Source: Endomychus coccineus | Lineage: Eukaryota > Arthropoda > Insecta > Coleoptera > Endomychidae | DNA length: 64,000 bases | Direction of reading: 5' to 3' | Assembly: GCA_958510875.1 (NCBI GenBank) | Contig: OY294067.1 | Location: forward strand, 197,157,401-197,221,400 | Notes under the pieces: generated by a model | The model's database searches: none | What the model saw: the letters and a program-made list of their open reading frames with translations, nothing else | What the model was told of the DNA's origin: nothing | Translations under genes and position numbers: made by a program | In this document: positions 32,800-44,712 of the stretch, in pieces | Position numbering within the stretch: position 1 is the first letter of the stretch | Layout: the number at the start of each line of letters is the position of its first letter

Positions 32800-35235
32800 C
32801 TCTCTATTACTCTATGCATCCGAATGATCTAGCTTCAAATCTATTCACCGCATTCCTTCTCATACCTTCCAACTCATACACATTCATACCTATTTTATGT
32901 TTTATGCGGAACGGGCCTTCATATTTATTGTCTAGCTTAGCAGAGTAGTATTTCCAGGCATTTGAAAGGTTGTAGCATCTTTTCCAGACCCTTTGGCCTA
33001 CCTCGAAAGTGATTGGACTCCGTCTTAAATTGTAAGATTTACTACTACTCTCGTATGCTTTATTCAGTTGTTTCTGAACCCCTGTCCACATTCTTTGTCT
33101 CTCTCCCATTTTTTCCGTACCCATTCTTCGCTATCTTCCTCTCTATAATCTCCATTACCTACAGCCATTCTTCTCTTCCTTTCCCTAGCATACTCTGTAC
33201 CATTCACTACCATTCCCCTACCGAAATTCAAATAGTACGGTGTGTACTTCGTTACTTCGTGTCTGGCTGTTCTAACTGCGCAAGCTAACTTCCCGATATT
33301 TAAATCCCAATTCCGGTAATCCTTACCCACATATGATGCGATCATGGTCTTGAGGACTCTGTTGACCCTTTCCGCCGGGTTGTTTTGTGGGTGATAACCA
33401 GCATTGTAGCTAGCCTTCATCCCGTACTTTACTAATCGTCTTTTAAATTCCGCGCTCACGAACTGTGTCCCATTGTCTATTATAAAGAATTCGTGAGAAC
33501 CGAATACATGGAATACCTGATTTTCTAGTATCTTCATGATGTTGGTACTGGTGGCTATTTCAATGGTATAGATAACGCGAATTTACTAGAGTAATCCGTC
33601 ACTACTAAAATATTCCTGTTTCCGCTCCTGCTCATTGGTGATGGACCGGTTGAATCGCAGCTAATCATTTGCCATGGTTTATCTATGTCCGGCCTTTTCT
33701 CATTTTCCCCGGCGATTGCTTCCTGTTCCGGTTTGTGCTGAGCACAAATTTTACATTTATTAACGTACTGTTGTACGTCCCTGTGCATCTTTGGCCAATA
33801 GTGGTTTGCAGCCAGTCGATAGTATGTTTTGTAAATTTCCAGATGACCACTCCGCAATGGGTCATCTTGGAATCTACCAATCAATTCTCGTCTATTCTCC
33901 TTTTGTACCACTTCCTTCCAGCCTCCGATTCCATTCTCTCCCTCTTTCCCACCTGTTTCATCAATATATTCTCATCTACTCTCCAATTCAAATATTTCAG
34001 GGGGTTTTCTCTCACGCACTTATACATCTTCTCATACCATTTGTCCGATATTGAGGCTACTGTGCTTGTCACGTTATCAATGACTGGTACGGATCTCGAT
34101 AGCATGTCAGATATCACATGTTCACTACCCTTGCGTTGCACAATCTCGAAATCGTGAGCTTGTAATCTCAAGACCTATCGGCCGAGTCTTCCTTGTGGGT
34201 TTTTGAGATTGCTCAACCACAAGAGCGTGATCCGTGACAACCTGATATCTGGTACCTTCAACGTAGCACCTAAGCTTCTCAAAACCGAACAACATACTCA
34301 GACACTCTCTTTCGGTCACGGTATATTTCCTTTCCGCTGCAGTTAATGACCTAGATAAGTCACATATTACATGTTCTTCATTCTCTACTTTTTGGGTAAG
34401 AACTACACCCAAGCCGTATGAACTAGCGTCACAATGCAGAGTGAAAGGAACGTTGAACCTTGGGCATGCAAGGATAGAGGCATTCACTAATAGCTCTTTA
34501 ACTCTCTCAAACGCTTATCCACATTCATTGTTCCACTCAAACTTCACCTTCTTCCCAGTCAATCGTGTCAATGGGGCGCCAATGCGAAATTTGGGACAAA
34601 CTTCCGGTACCAAGAGACTGTACCTATAATCCTCCTCACCTCCTCAGCCGTTTTGAGAATGGGTATGTCGGTGATTGCCTTTACCTTCTCTGGATCCACA
34701 TTCAGACCAGCCCTGTTGACAACATAACCCAGGTATTTCAGTTCTCCTTTGGCAAACTCACATTTGTCCTCATTTAATGTAAGGCCTGCTACCTGCAGCC
34801 TTCTAAATACCTCCTTAAGAACTGAAATATGAGTCTCAAAGTCAGGTGTGGTTATGATAATGTCATCCAGGTATGGGAACAGATATGGTTCCATCTCTGG
34901 TCTGAATACCTTGTCCATCAAGAACTGGAAAGTTGCTGGAGCTCCATATAATCCAAATGGCATCCGTGTAAACTGGTATTGTTCCCTGCCGGGTATACTA
35001 GAAGCAGTAATTTTCCTGCTTTGAGCCTCCAGTTTGACTTGCCAGTATCCACTCTTCAGATCGAGGGTAGACAAATATCGGCTATTTCCGAGTTTGTTCA
35101 AAATCCCATTGATGAAGGGCATGGGATATGCACACGTCTCGGATACTTTATTGAGTCTCCTGTACTCGACGCAGAACCTTTATTCGTCTTTGCCTATTTT
35201 CGGCACCATTAATATTGGTGAACTCAATGGACTGG
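32800..35235 (-). pseudogene. Gypsy pol: RT, RNase H, integrase
   Basis: Minus-strand order is as follows. The RT starts abruptly at 35235 (SSPLSSPILMVPK), then shows LDLKSGYWQVKLE, MPFGLYGAPATFQ and the catalytic FPYLDDIIIT (about 34860). RNase H shows FTLHCDASSYGLGVVL and SLTAAERKYTVTERECL (34487-34125). The integrase shows a zinc site (HLEIYKTYYRLAANH...CKICAQ), IDNGTQF and NPAERVNRVLK, and a C-terminal basic domain ending near 32807. Frames change at about 35130, 34500, 34150, 33900, 33540 and 33100. Protease and most of gag are missing: sequence before 35235 jumps to the leader, so this is an internally deleted, decayed element. Confidence 0.87.
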
Positions 35236-35935
35236 ACTTGTAGCAACACAACCTGTATATGTCTTACCTCAAACTGTAAAATTTGTATTGCAATTCCAAA
35301 CCTGCAAGTCCACCTTAAATCTATAACTACAAATATAAGGAAATTCATCTTATAGTAGTACTATACTCGAATCTGAATATTCGAAAAAAAAATTTTTTCA
35401 TCCCAAAAAAAAATTTTTAAATTGTTAAATTTTTCGAAATTATCTACAATAATTGTTCAATTGTAGTCAAACATAGACTATTTTAGTAGGGCGCCAGTGT
35501 TACCCCTTTGGGTCTGGTTGGATGTGATGGTATTGGTGTAATAAAATTATAAGTTTAATTTTACTAAAATTGTTTATTTGAAGTAATAAATAAATTGATA
35601 TCACAACCAATACCGTTGTGTGAAGAGTATATGAGACTCCGGGGCGAACAATGATTCTAGTGAATCTTTAATGATGAATATGTTTGACAAGGTGTTTGAA
35701 TTAACAATTGAACAACTCTTAAAGCTATAAAATTACTTCCCCTTCCAATAAATGTTATAATATGCAATAAATCTTCAACATAAATATACAATAATTGATA
35801 AAGTTGCAAAATTACTATCAATTCTAAATTAAAAGTCCTAACTATCATTTATAAGCTATATACAGTTTGCACAAATTGTATTCCTCAGAATATGTTTCTA
35901 TAGTATGTAATTACTCTAATTACATTGACCCCACA
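35236..35935 (-). mobile_element. Gypsy 5' leader, primer site and 438-bp LTR
   Basis: LTR 35498-35935 has the same 438-bp length and ends as the other four copies. The primer-site position reads GGCGCCCTAC (one change from GGCGCCCAAC). The leader (35236-35497) is joined directly to RT at 35235, marking the deletion of gag and protease. Confidence 0.8.
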
Positions 35936-36419
35936 TACTCTTGAATACAATACCCTTCAATAACTTTAATTGAATGAATGACCTGAACAACACTCTAAAT
36001 CAGTTTATTTCTGACCGAGATATTATAAGCTTATATCGTCATAGTTACGCTATCAATAATGAGGGTCATAACTCCCTTGGGACATTATAGATTCTATAAT
36101 TCCCTCTATCTTTCACAGGTAAAAATAAAATAAGAAATGCTAATATATATATATATTTAGAAATCTGATGACGTCTTTAGGAGATAAAACAGCGGTTTTT
36201 TTCGGCTGATAACTCTTACTCTTTTGTTCCAAAAAAGCCTCTAGTTCATTGAACTTGGTGATTTCTCGTTTCTCACGTATAGTCACCATCGATTTAAGCA
36301 TTGACCGTTTAGTCCATAAAGAATTCGGACTATACATTTCTGACTCCAACGAATAAATACAATTACTACCAAATCTGCCGAAAAACATAGGAAATTCCTT
36401 ACGAGTTCTTGAAAAGTCC
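35936..36419 (-). pseudogene. 3' end of env-like region, third copy
   Basis: Aligns with 17305-17790. The open piece 36388-36140 (MFFGRFGSNCIYSLESEMY...) parallels 17758-17432 and 29960-29685 with several replacements and lacks the hydrophobic tail. Confidence 0.45.
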
Positions 36420-37030
36420 TAACTATTATTTTTGTAATTTGCCTCCATTTTGATTTTCTAATAGACCCATTAACGAACGCAACGTCATCACTTGCCGTGT
36501 CTTAATATCCAAAAAAAGCACGGAACTTTTTACATTTTTAGGATGGCGAGCTTGATGCGGAATTATCTTGTCATCATTATGTCAGTCTAAATGACAGTGT
36601 CGAGCATCAACAACTCAAGAAGAGAAAGTCATCGACGTGTCCAGTGGAAGAATTGATTTCAGCTAATACACAATGTGGTTTAGATATTTGTACTAATAGT
36701 CGTTTTCTAGTGTTATTGCTCTTTCCAGTAGAGACGAAACTAAAATTACGGAAACAAAAGCGATCACAGAACCACTGAATCAAATTTTGACTTTCAAAAT
36801 TAAGATGTTACCAACCACCATAAAAATCCCTAAATGGACTAAATTAAACATTTTTGTTTAAAAACGGCATAAAAAGGGCAAATTACAAAAAATAGTATAA
36901 ACAACTCGTTTCCTAAGACCTTGAAGCACTCATTCTTTAAAAGAACTCGTGGCTTCGCCACTCGTTTTTTAAACTTGAATTCGTGCCTTAAGACGAGTCT
37001 TAGGAAACTCGTTCTTCAATATACTATTAT
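36420..37030. other. Unassigned insert with an exon-like ORF and a hairpin
   Basis: 610 bp foreign to the surrounding gypsy copies. A pyrimidine-rich acceptor-like sequence (actttttacatttttag) ends at 36541 and is followed by 78 open codons on the plus strand (36542-36778, DGELDAELSCHHYVSLND...) with no known domain. Further on, 36904-36919 and 36997-37012 form an inverted repeat (ctcgtttcctaagac). I cannot name it; a captured exon or a MITE are possibilities. Confidence 0.3.
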
Positions 37031-38070
37031 AAGCACCAATTGTATTCCTCAGAATATGTTTCTATAGTATGTAATTACCCTAATTACATTGACTCCACAT
37101 ACTCTTGAAAACAATACCCTTTAATTGAATGAATGACTTGAACAACACTCTAAATTAGTTTATATCGAACTTTCATCTACATGTCACCCATGAACGAATA
37201 ATTATTCACTATAATTGCTATGGTTTGTTCGAACTTGCACTAGCTACTTGGTAATGAATCCTGTAGAATTGAATGTGAAGACTTGTAAAATTCTTATTCC
37301 AAAAATACTCTAAGTACGCCAATGCCCAGCTAACTCGTTATTGATCCAGGTATGACACTACAGATCTGCTACTACTTGTCACAGTAATTCACATTACTTC
37401 ATATCACAAATTAATTATTGCACTGGATATGTTCCACTAACTTCATTCAGATTTACTAGTCTTTACTAGTTACTTATGTGTAACTTGATGGAAATAACTT
37501 GAGAGAATGATTAATTCGATTTCGATCTCTTTTATACATTTATAGTTCATTTCAGTGTTCCCAAACAAATTTACTTCTCATTGTTATACGTATGATCAAG
37601 TTCTTGTCCGAATATATTTCCCACACTGATCACTAAACGTAATTGACGTTTTTATGTGAGTAATTAGATTGCGGATCGCGTAACATTACCTACTCGAGTT
37701 ACATATCAAAATGTAGCTAAATTTCCCCGGACTCTACTGAACAATTATGATCAACTTACAATCATAAATAAACCCGTGAAATTGTCCGTAAGTTCTAAGT
37801 TTTGAATTTCATAATTCGATGTTAATAATTCTGGATTATAGTTTGAACTGATCCTTAACCTCTTATCAACAGGTGGTTACTTTTTCACCTATGTGGCTTC
37901 CAGTTTTTCGGAGATATAATCGAGTAAAGTTATGCAACTGATTATATTCGATTCTACTTTTCCTTTATCGATTTTCTTCTATAAATGTTCTATACGTTTA
38001 CTCAATTGTTGGTTTGATCGATTTCTTAAAGTCATTCGTTGTTTATCCTTTTCGATTTCCGTTGTGATCA
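37031..38070 (-). pseudogene. Remnant of a fourth gypsy copy (LTR start and env-like)
   Basis: 37036-37098 matches the first part of the 438-bp LTR. 37100-37155 matches the sequence just outside it. 37156-38070 matches 18238-19140 of the env-like region, so ~860 bp between them is deleted. Diverged more than the other copies, so it is the oldest piece of this family here. Confidence 0.65.
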
Positions 38071-38647
38071 CCTTTCTCGGTGAAAGAGAGTTTTTCTAGT
38101 TATACGGACTAGTAGAAAGGGGTCACCACCAAAATGAGTGGTCCAGGGTCGTATATTTCCCGTTGAATGAAATGTGACAGATACAAATTGATAGATTCCT
38201 CACCAGTAAAACACAGATGTTTATCTATATACGGTTTATCAAATGAAAGGATTAATTCTCGAAAATATGTCCAAAAGAAATGAAGGTTCACAATTAGTCT
38301 CTTTGAATGGATAACAATGTCATTACAAGCTCCTTAATTACTAAAATCAAGTATTTGCATGAGTTGTAGCAATTTATGACAATTAAACAGTCGGAACTCC
38401 CAGAAGATAAATTAAATCAGAATTTCTATTCGCGTGATGTACTTGTTTACTTCGGGCAGATGATATTAGAGGGAAAAAACGGAGGCGCCAAGTTGTGTAC
38501 GTTTGGAACGTTGACCCGTAGTAAGAAATCAGCTGAAACACGTTAATAGTTATTTAGTATCTCTAGTGCGGTGGATACATGCGGTAGTTTGATTTCGAAT
38601 TGTTGGAATCTACGAGTTTGCTCCTAATATTCGTTCTGTACATATCC
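38071..38647. other. No gene seen
   Basis: Unassigned sequence starting at the break of the gypsy remnant (tttccg|ttgtgatcacc). A short self-complementary stretch surrounds 38060-38130 (gatcacctttctc, ctagttatacggactag). A 60-codon minus-strand open frame at 38109-38291 has no recognisable feature. Confidence 0.3.
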
Positions 38648-38907
38648 GGTCTTTTCCCCAACACTAATAATGAATTACTCGGTATACGGGAAGTCTATTT
38701 CGAAGAAAAGATGTAAGGTCTTTTCTCCAATGTAATTAATTAATTAATCGGTTCACGAGAGGTTAAGTTTATCGTGCGGATGTCAGGTCTTTTCTCCAAC
38801 GCAAATAATAAATTATTCGGTTTACGAGAGGGGTATTTGATTGTACGGATGTCAGGTCTTTTCTCCAACGCGAATAATAAATTATTCGGTTTACGAGAGG
38901 GGTATTT
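38648..38907. repeat. 69-bp tandem repeat, ~3.8 copies
   Basis: ggtcttttctccaa-type starts at 38648, 38717, 38786 and 38855, exactly 69 bp apart. The last two units are nearly identical and the first is the most diverged. The array ends precisely where the LTR begins at 38908. Confidence 0.85.
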
Positions 38908-39397
38908 TGTGGGGATCAGATCTTAAGTTGGGCGGTTAGCCCTAAACTGACCCGTGGTCCTGGTGAGGGTATAGGGAATAGAAACACATCACTTTACAAA
39001 AGGGTTACACTTCACTTAAACTTAGAGTTCGACGCCATTATAGCTCAATGTCTTACTCTATACTCATTACAATAATTACAAGTATGGATCATTCACAATA
39101 CCATCCCTCCGCATCAATGATGTATGAATATACTATTCTTATTCTTAATGCTCTACCTAATTATATATATTATGTCATTACTGTTTATTGTTGTTGTTCT
39201 ACTAAACTAGCCTAGAATGTCAAGGTATCTGTGCCAACCAAAATGTTTAATATATTGACGTTATGCTTGGTGGCCGAGATCCGAGATCTAAACATATACT
39301 TACATAACATTCAATATAAATAAGGTCATCTTCTATAATTCCGGGATTCTAGGTAAACTCATATAGGGATGGAAGATTCCTATACTACACCTCCCTA
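38908..39397 (-). repeat. 3' LTR of element D (490 bp)
   Basis: Starts TGTAGTATAGG at 39397 on the minus strand, right after a purine tract, and ends with CA at 38908. It lacks ~210 bp present in the 5' LTR and contains ~140 bp (39270-39397) that the truncated 5' LTR has lost. Confidence 0.8.
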
Positions 39398-39488
39398 CGC
39401 GGGGTAAAAAAATGTTCAATTGACAGGTTAACATTTTTTTCCCATTGACGTACCTTATTTTTATTTTACAAACAACGTTTTTCCTTAT

Positions 39489-42400
39489 CTAATCATGGTA
39501 CAGTTCTAGTCTATTTTTATGTATATTCACTTGATTGTTTCCTACTTTTATCACTGCATTGAGGTTCCTTTCTTCCGTAATCACGAAAGGACCCTTGTAT
39601 AATTGTTCAAGTTTATTTTTCGGAACACTTTTCACTAATATCTCATCACCTATCTTGAAATTAACTATATTACAATTTTCCCTAGATTTTTGCACACGTT
39701 CCAGTTTCGATACTATCAGATTATCCCTAGTTTCTTTACATGCTTGTTGGAGTCGATACTTCAACTCAACCGGATAATTCTCGAAGTTGTACACGGGTTC
39801 TACCTGTTCCGTTATGTTGGAGGGTAAATTACACGATTTCCCGAACACTAGGTCGGGCGGTTCGTACTTTGTTCCCGTATGAACTGTGTTGTTGTATGCA
39901 AAAGTCCAAAATGGTACCAATTCGGTCCATGAATCTTCAAATTTTGTCACTTGAATTCTTAAATACGCGCCTAGGTGCTTATGAGAATTTTCGAGGGCTC
40001 CCATCGTTTCATGATGGTGTGCTGTTGAATTTAGCTGTTTTATTCCTAACACATTACAAGATTGCTTGAACACTTCCGACAAAAATTCTGTACCCTGGTC
40101 GTGGGCTATTTCCCTGGGAATCCCATACCTTAGTACAAAATTAGTGACGAATGCTTTTGCAACTGTGCTAGCTTCTTTATTAGGTATTGGATAAGCTTCG
40201 ACAAATTTACTTAATTCACATTGAAGAGTAAGTATATATCGATCGTCACCGATTTCGTTGCCTATCGGACCTACTAAATCAAGGAACACCTTCTCAAAAG
40301 ACGCTGATGCTGTGGTAGTCACTGTTAGCGGTTCTTTGGTAGGTCTAGAGTGTTTATTATCGCTGACAATCGTCACAGCGTTTTACAAACTTCTCTATAT
40401 CTAACTTTAGACCTGACCAAGTATATTTTGATTTTATGTTATTAAACATGCGGTTTATACCTGCGTGTCCTCCTGTTTTCAATGTATGAAAATCATTCAA
40501 GATTAATTGTCTACATTCCTTTTCATTAATTGTTAATACGTCTGGTGTAACATTTATTTTTAATCCTATTACAAAACCGGAGGATTTTATTTCTACGATT
40601 TCTTTATTCAGCGCGCTTATTAATTCCTTGTTTTTGGAATTTTTCATGATGCATATTTCAGCAATATTGAAATCCTTACTTACATTTTCCACACTTCTCA
40701 ACAATGCCCTTAGGTACAATGCCGATCGAAATTGTAGTTTTATGTAAATCAATTTTCTTTCTTCATCATAATATAATGAATTGTTAAAATTTTTGTCCAG
40801 ACATTTTTCCTTGTTTAATTCATCAAATTCTTCCTCAGATAACACTTCTAGTAACACACAATCGGTAGGACGTTTTATAAGTTCGACTACTCCCGGATGG
40901 CCAATCCTATTAGTGTCGTAATCGTTCTTATTAATTTGTCCTTCCTTTTCTGCTTTTACCTTATTTTGTGCTCTTGTGATTGCAAATATTTTCTCCGATG
41001 TTTCATTGCACATCGTCTTAAGTTCTGATGATTCAATACGAATCCTTGATAAAGCATCGGCTGTAACATTATCCGTGCCTTTTATATAATTTATAGTAAA
41101 ATCATACTCTTCTAGAGTCAGTCCAAATGTTGTCAATCTACTAGATGGGTTTGTCATGCCAAAAAGATATACCAGCGGTCTTTGATCAGTGTATATATCA
41201 AAGGTTCGATCATACAGATAGGGTCTGGAATGCTTTACGGCCCAAACTATTGCCAAAAGTTCTTTTTCGATTGTGCAATAATTTTGTTCTGCCTTGTTCA
41301 ATGTTCTGCTGGCATATGCGACTGGTCGGTCATCACTGTTGGATAACACCGTTTCTATCGAATATCCCGATGCGTCACATTTCAAAATGAATCTATTTTC
41401 CTTTTCAAAATTTGGGTATTGCAGGATTGGCGTGCTCATGAGAGCTAGTTTCGAAGTTTCGAAAGATTTTTGATACTTATCGTCCCAATTGAAAGATGCA
41501 TTTTTTCTTGCTAATTGATTTAAAGGATTTGCGATTTTTCGAAATTTGGAATAAATTTCCGATAATAATTTGCGAAAGCTACAAAACCTTTGCATCTCCG
41601 GCGTCCTTTGGAACCGGATATTGCTTAATAACTTCAATATTTTCCGGATCGGGTGATATCCCGTCCGCGGAAATTAAATGACCTAAATATAAAATTTCTT
41701 TCTTTAAAAATCCGCATTTGCTTGGATTTAATTTCAAATTTACATCTTTCAATCGTTGTAAAATTTTTACGAGATTTACGTTGTGTGTCGTCAAATCTTT
41801 ACCAAAAACTATAAGATCGTCCAAATATATGAAACACGATTCATAATTCAATCCTGTCATAGCCATTGTCATGACTCTGGAAAATACACTTGGGCTTATC
41901 TTTAATCCCATTGGTAGCTTTGTTAGCTGATATTGACCTCTGTTCGTAGTGAAAGCGCTGCATTTCCTGCTATCCGTATCTATATCCACCTGGTAATATC
42001 CTTGTGACAAATCCAAATGTGAAAAATATACTACTCCTGATAATGAATCTAGAATTTCTGATATGGAGGGAAGTGGAAACCTATCATCCTCTATCTGTTT
42101 ATTGAGTAAACGATAGTCTATTACTACTCTCCACTTTTTTACTCCATTTTTGTCTACTTGCTTCTTTGGTACAATTAGAAGCGGGGAAGACCATTCAGAG
42201 ATGGTTTCCTCAATTATGCCATCTTGCAGCATCTTATCTATGTGCTTATGAATTTCATCTTTCTGTGCGATTGGCAACCTATACGGTCTCACGAACACTG
42301 GACTAGAGTCCTTATTCAGATGAATTCCTTGTTTTGTTATATTTGTTACCGTGAGAGGGTCGTTTTCTAAATGAAAAACATCGGCATATTTTGCACAGAT

Positions 42401-43120
42401 TTCTTCAATAGTCGTTTTTTCCTCTCCGTGTAACGTGTCCAAATTAACTTTTTCTAAAAGTTTCTCAACTCGCTCAACTGTCATGTAATTTTTTTTGAAT
42501 TCACACATATTATAATTTGATAATTTATCAGTAGTAGGGATAAAATTCCTAATTTTCACTTCTCTTTCATTCGAATTTAAAATACGTACAGGAACTTGAC
42601 CTTGTACTGGCTTTACTATTGTGTCTGCAATCAAAACACCGTTACGTATTTCCTCATTCAAAACAATGCATTCTTCGTTCTCTCTTACATCGAAGTATCG
42701 TACAATTTCACACCTTGCAGGAATTGTTGTATAACATTCATACCTTGAATGAATTGACATTGAAATTTTTTGATTATTCAGCATGAAGGAAAACGTAAAC
42801 GTTTCATAATTTATTATTGCTTTATGTTTTAAAAAGAAATTTGACCCCAGTATTCCTTGAATTCCGTTAGTAAATTGATTTAAAACTATAAATTCTTGTT
42901 CAAAAGCTATGTTGTTTACTTTTAAATTTATGTTGACGGAGCCTTGTGACATTACGGAACTAGCGATTCCTTGTATGTTTACTTTTTTGTTTTCGTTTTG
43001 AATAACTTCCTTGAAAATGACACTGACTGAAGATCCTGTGTCGATAAGAAAATTTAATTCATTCATTCCATATTTCATTTTCACACAATTACTTCCATTC
43101 GTACTTAGATTTTCATTCAC
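39489..43120 (-). pseudogene. Gypsy Pol (protease, RT, RNase H, integrase), two frameshifts
   Basis: First piece (43120-41579): protease INFLIDTGSSVSVIF-type site (FLIDTGSSVS near residue 28), RT with VVIDYRLLNKQ, HLDLSQGYYQVDID, LPMGLKISPSVF and catalytic CFIYLDDLIVFG. A frameshift near 41600 leads to 41637-40357: RT connection, RNase H (ILKCDASGYSIETVL, NYCTIEKELLAIVW, DIYTDQRPL) and integrase zinc site (HTLKTGGHAG...CDDC). A second frameshift at ~40365 leads to 40376-39489: integrase core with DLVGP, HDQGTEF, TMGALENSHKHLGA (Asp, Asp, Glu) and a C-terminal domain (EQLYKGPFVIT). Domain order is Ty3/gypsy, close to mdg1/412-like elements. Repairing two indels would open it, so decay is mild. 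Confidence 0.9.
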
Positions 43121-43121
43121 T

Positions 43122-44000
43122 CTATTCGGAACGAAAAAACTGATTCTTAAGTGAACTTTTCACCTCTTCTTCTGAAGTGCTACTACTACTTTGATTACCT
43201 GCCATTTGAGCTGTAAAGCAACCTTGATTTTTGGGTTTGGACCCATTATTATTTTGAAAATTATTTCCAAAAGGTTTGTGTTTGCGTTCAACACTCTGTC
43301 TTGTTTGACTTTGTTGAAAATTGCTATTGTAACATTGGTTGTTCCCTCTGAAGGGCTTGTATTGTTTTCTATAATTTTGATGCCTTGCGCCAAAATTGTT
43401 ACCTTGCTTGACTCTATAGTCTCGCATGTGGAATGTTTCCACTTTGGTTTTCTCTTTATGTAGAGATCCATTTTCTTCCACTGCTCCACAAATAGCGTCG
43501 GCCAAATTGTCGTAATTTCTAGCCTTTACTATTGTGCGTAGGTCGTTATTGTTTAGACCATTAGCGGGAATATTTACAGCTAATCTTTCGTTAACCGACC
43601 TCAAGATATTTGCTGTTTCTTCGTTCCCTTTCGCTTGTGCTATTGTCAGATCTACCAATAAACCTTCAACAGTTCCTCCAAAGCTATCAATGCTTTTGAT
43701 TCCTTGCTTTGCGCTATGGAATTCATTTGCGAGGGCAGCCTCCGATTTTCTCGTAAGCAGTTTACCTTTTATGTCCTGAACCAATGTCTCAACTGAGTCG
43801 TATGCTTTCTTGACTCTCAGTTTCGCATTTTGGCTCAGCCTAGTTTTTAAAACGAAATTTATTAAAAATACCCTTCCAGAATTATCTAGCATGTCGCTGT
43901 ATAATTCGATAGCATCGAATAACTGTTTCGTGACGTCATTATTTCCGTTCATTACTGGAAGTAAAGAGGTCGCGGTGCGTAAATCAAACTTTTCAGACAT
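43122..44000 (-). CDS. Gag of gypsy element D (292 aa)
   Basis: Intact ORF from ATG at 44000. The N-terminal two thirds is helical capsid-like sequence (DVTKQLFDAIELYSDML, FVLKTRLSQNAKLRV, LVQDIKGKLL). The C-terminal third is rich in Asn, Gln, Lys and Arg (YRKQYKPFRGNNQCYNSNFQ), typical of a nucleic-acid-binding tail, without a clear CCHC knuckle. It stops 1 base before the pol frame begins at 43120, so pol is probably reached by frameshifting. It resembles Gag of insect mdg1/412-type elements in layout. It should still be translatable, but its partner pol is broken. Confidence 0.8.
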   Translation of the reverse strand: MSEKFDLRTATSLLPVMNGNNDVTKQLFDAIELYSDMLDNSGRVFLINFVLKTRLSQNAKLRVKKAYDSVETLVQDIKGKLLTRKSEAALANEFHSAKQGIKSIDSFGGTVEGLLVDLTIAQAKGNEETANILRSVNERLAVNIPANGLNNNDLRTIVKARNYDNLADAICGAVEENGSLHKEKTKVETFHMRDYRVKQGNNFGARHQNYRKQYKPFRGNNQCYNSNFQQSQTRQSVERKHKPFGNNFQNNNGSKPKNQGCFTAQMAGNQSSSSTSEEEVKSSLKNQFFRSE

Positions 44001-44103
44001 ATTTGACGCTTGAACAAATTGAACAAATTAAATACTATTAAAATCTTAATTCTTCTAGAAAAATAATTCTAAGATTGTCTGAAACAGTCATTACTCACAT
44101 GAT

Positions 44104-44708
44104 GTTCGAAGCACTACACCAATGTTGGTTGACTTCTTCTGATGCCTTTTTTTTTCACCCCATCGCTTGCATCCTGGATGTTCATCTCGATTTCCATTTG
44201 GAATTTCCAATTCCCATTCTCAAATCCCAATTCCAAATTCATTATGTCTTCCTGTTAAGCCAATACAATTTGTGGGATTTACTTCCCTATTCTTTCCATT
44301 TGTACGTACATGGATATGGACAGGAAGCGGTTCGTTTCTTTTTTTTCCCATAAGAATCTCAAGTTGGGCGGTTAGCCCTAAACTGACCCGTGGTCCTGGT
44401 GAGGGTATAGGGAATAGAAACACATCACTTTACAAAAGGGTTACACTTTACTCAAACTTAGAGTTCGACGCCATTATAGCTCAATGTCTTACTCTATACT
44501 CATTACAATAATTACAAGTATGGATCATTCACAATACCATCCATCCGCATCAATGATGTATGAATATACTATTCTTATTCTTAATGCTCTACCTAATTAT
44601 ATATATTATGTCATTACTGTTTATTGTTGTTGTTCTACTAAACTAGCCTAGAATGTCAAGGTATCTGTGCCAACCAAAATGTTTAATTTATTGACGTTAT
44701 GCTTGGTG
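44104..44708 (-). repeat. 5' LTR of element D plus primer site
   Basis: On the minus strand the LTR ends CCAACA at 44123, then one T, then TGGTGTAGTGCTTCGAAC (44121-44104), which begins TGG as a tRNA primer site should. I did not identify the tRNA. The same junction recurs in the degraded copy near 49810-49827. The outer end of the LTR is lost at 44708, where an unrelated gypsy fragment begins. Confidence 0.7.
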
Positions 44709-44712
44709 AGTC

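Larger units (their letters stand above)
21216..33478. repeat. Tandem duplication, second copy (split by an LTR insertion)
   Basis: Runs 21216-24522 (offset 7,009 from copy 1) and then 29713-33478 (offset 12,202 at first, drifting through small indels). The gap is filled exactly by the 24523-29712 LTR element, which therefore inserted after the duplication. The 5' part differs from copy 1 at only a handful of bases by eye. From about 31170 onward differences become much more frequent. Confidence 0.9.
38908..44708 (-). mobile_element. Ty3/gypsy element D, gag-pol, nearly complete
   Basis: Minus-strand element: 5' LTR (44708-44123, outer end cut at 44708), primer site, gag (44000-43122), pol (43120-39489), purine tract (GTAGGGAGG, 39398-39406) and 3' LTR (39397-38908). 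No env: only ~90 bp separate pol from the LTR. The shared LTR parts (38931-39276 and 44353-44708) differ at a few positions by eye. Two frameshifts interrupt pol. Degraded relatives of the element lie at 47275-50685. Confidence 0.88.
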
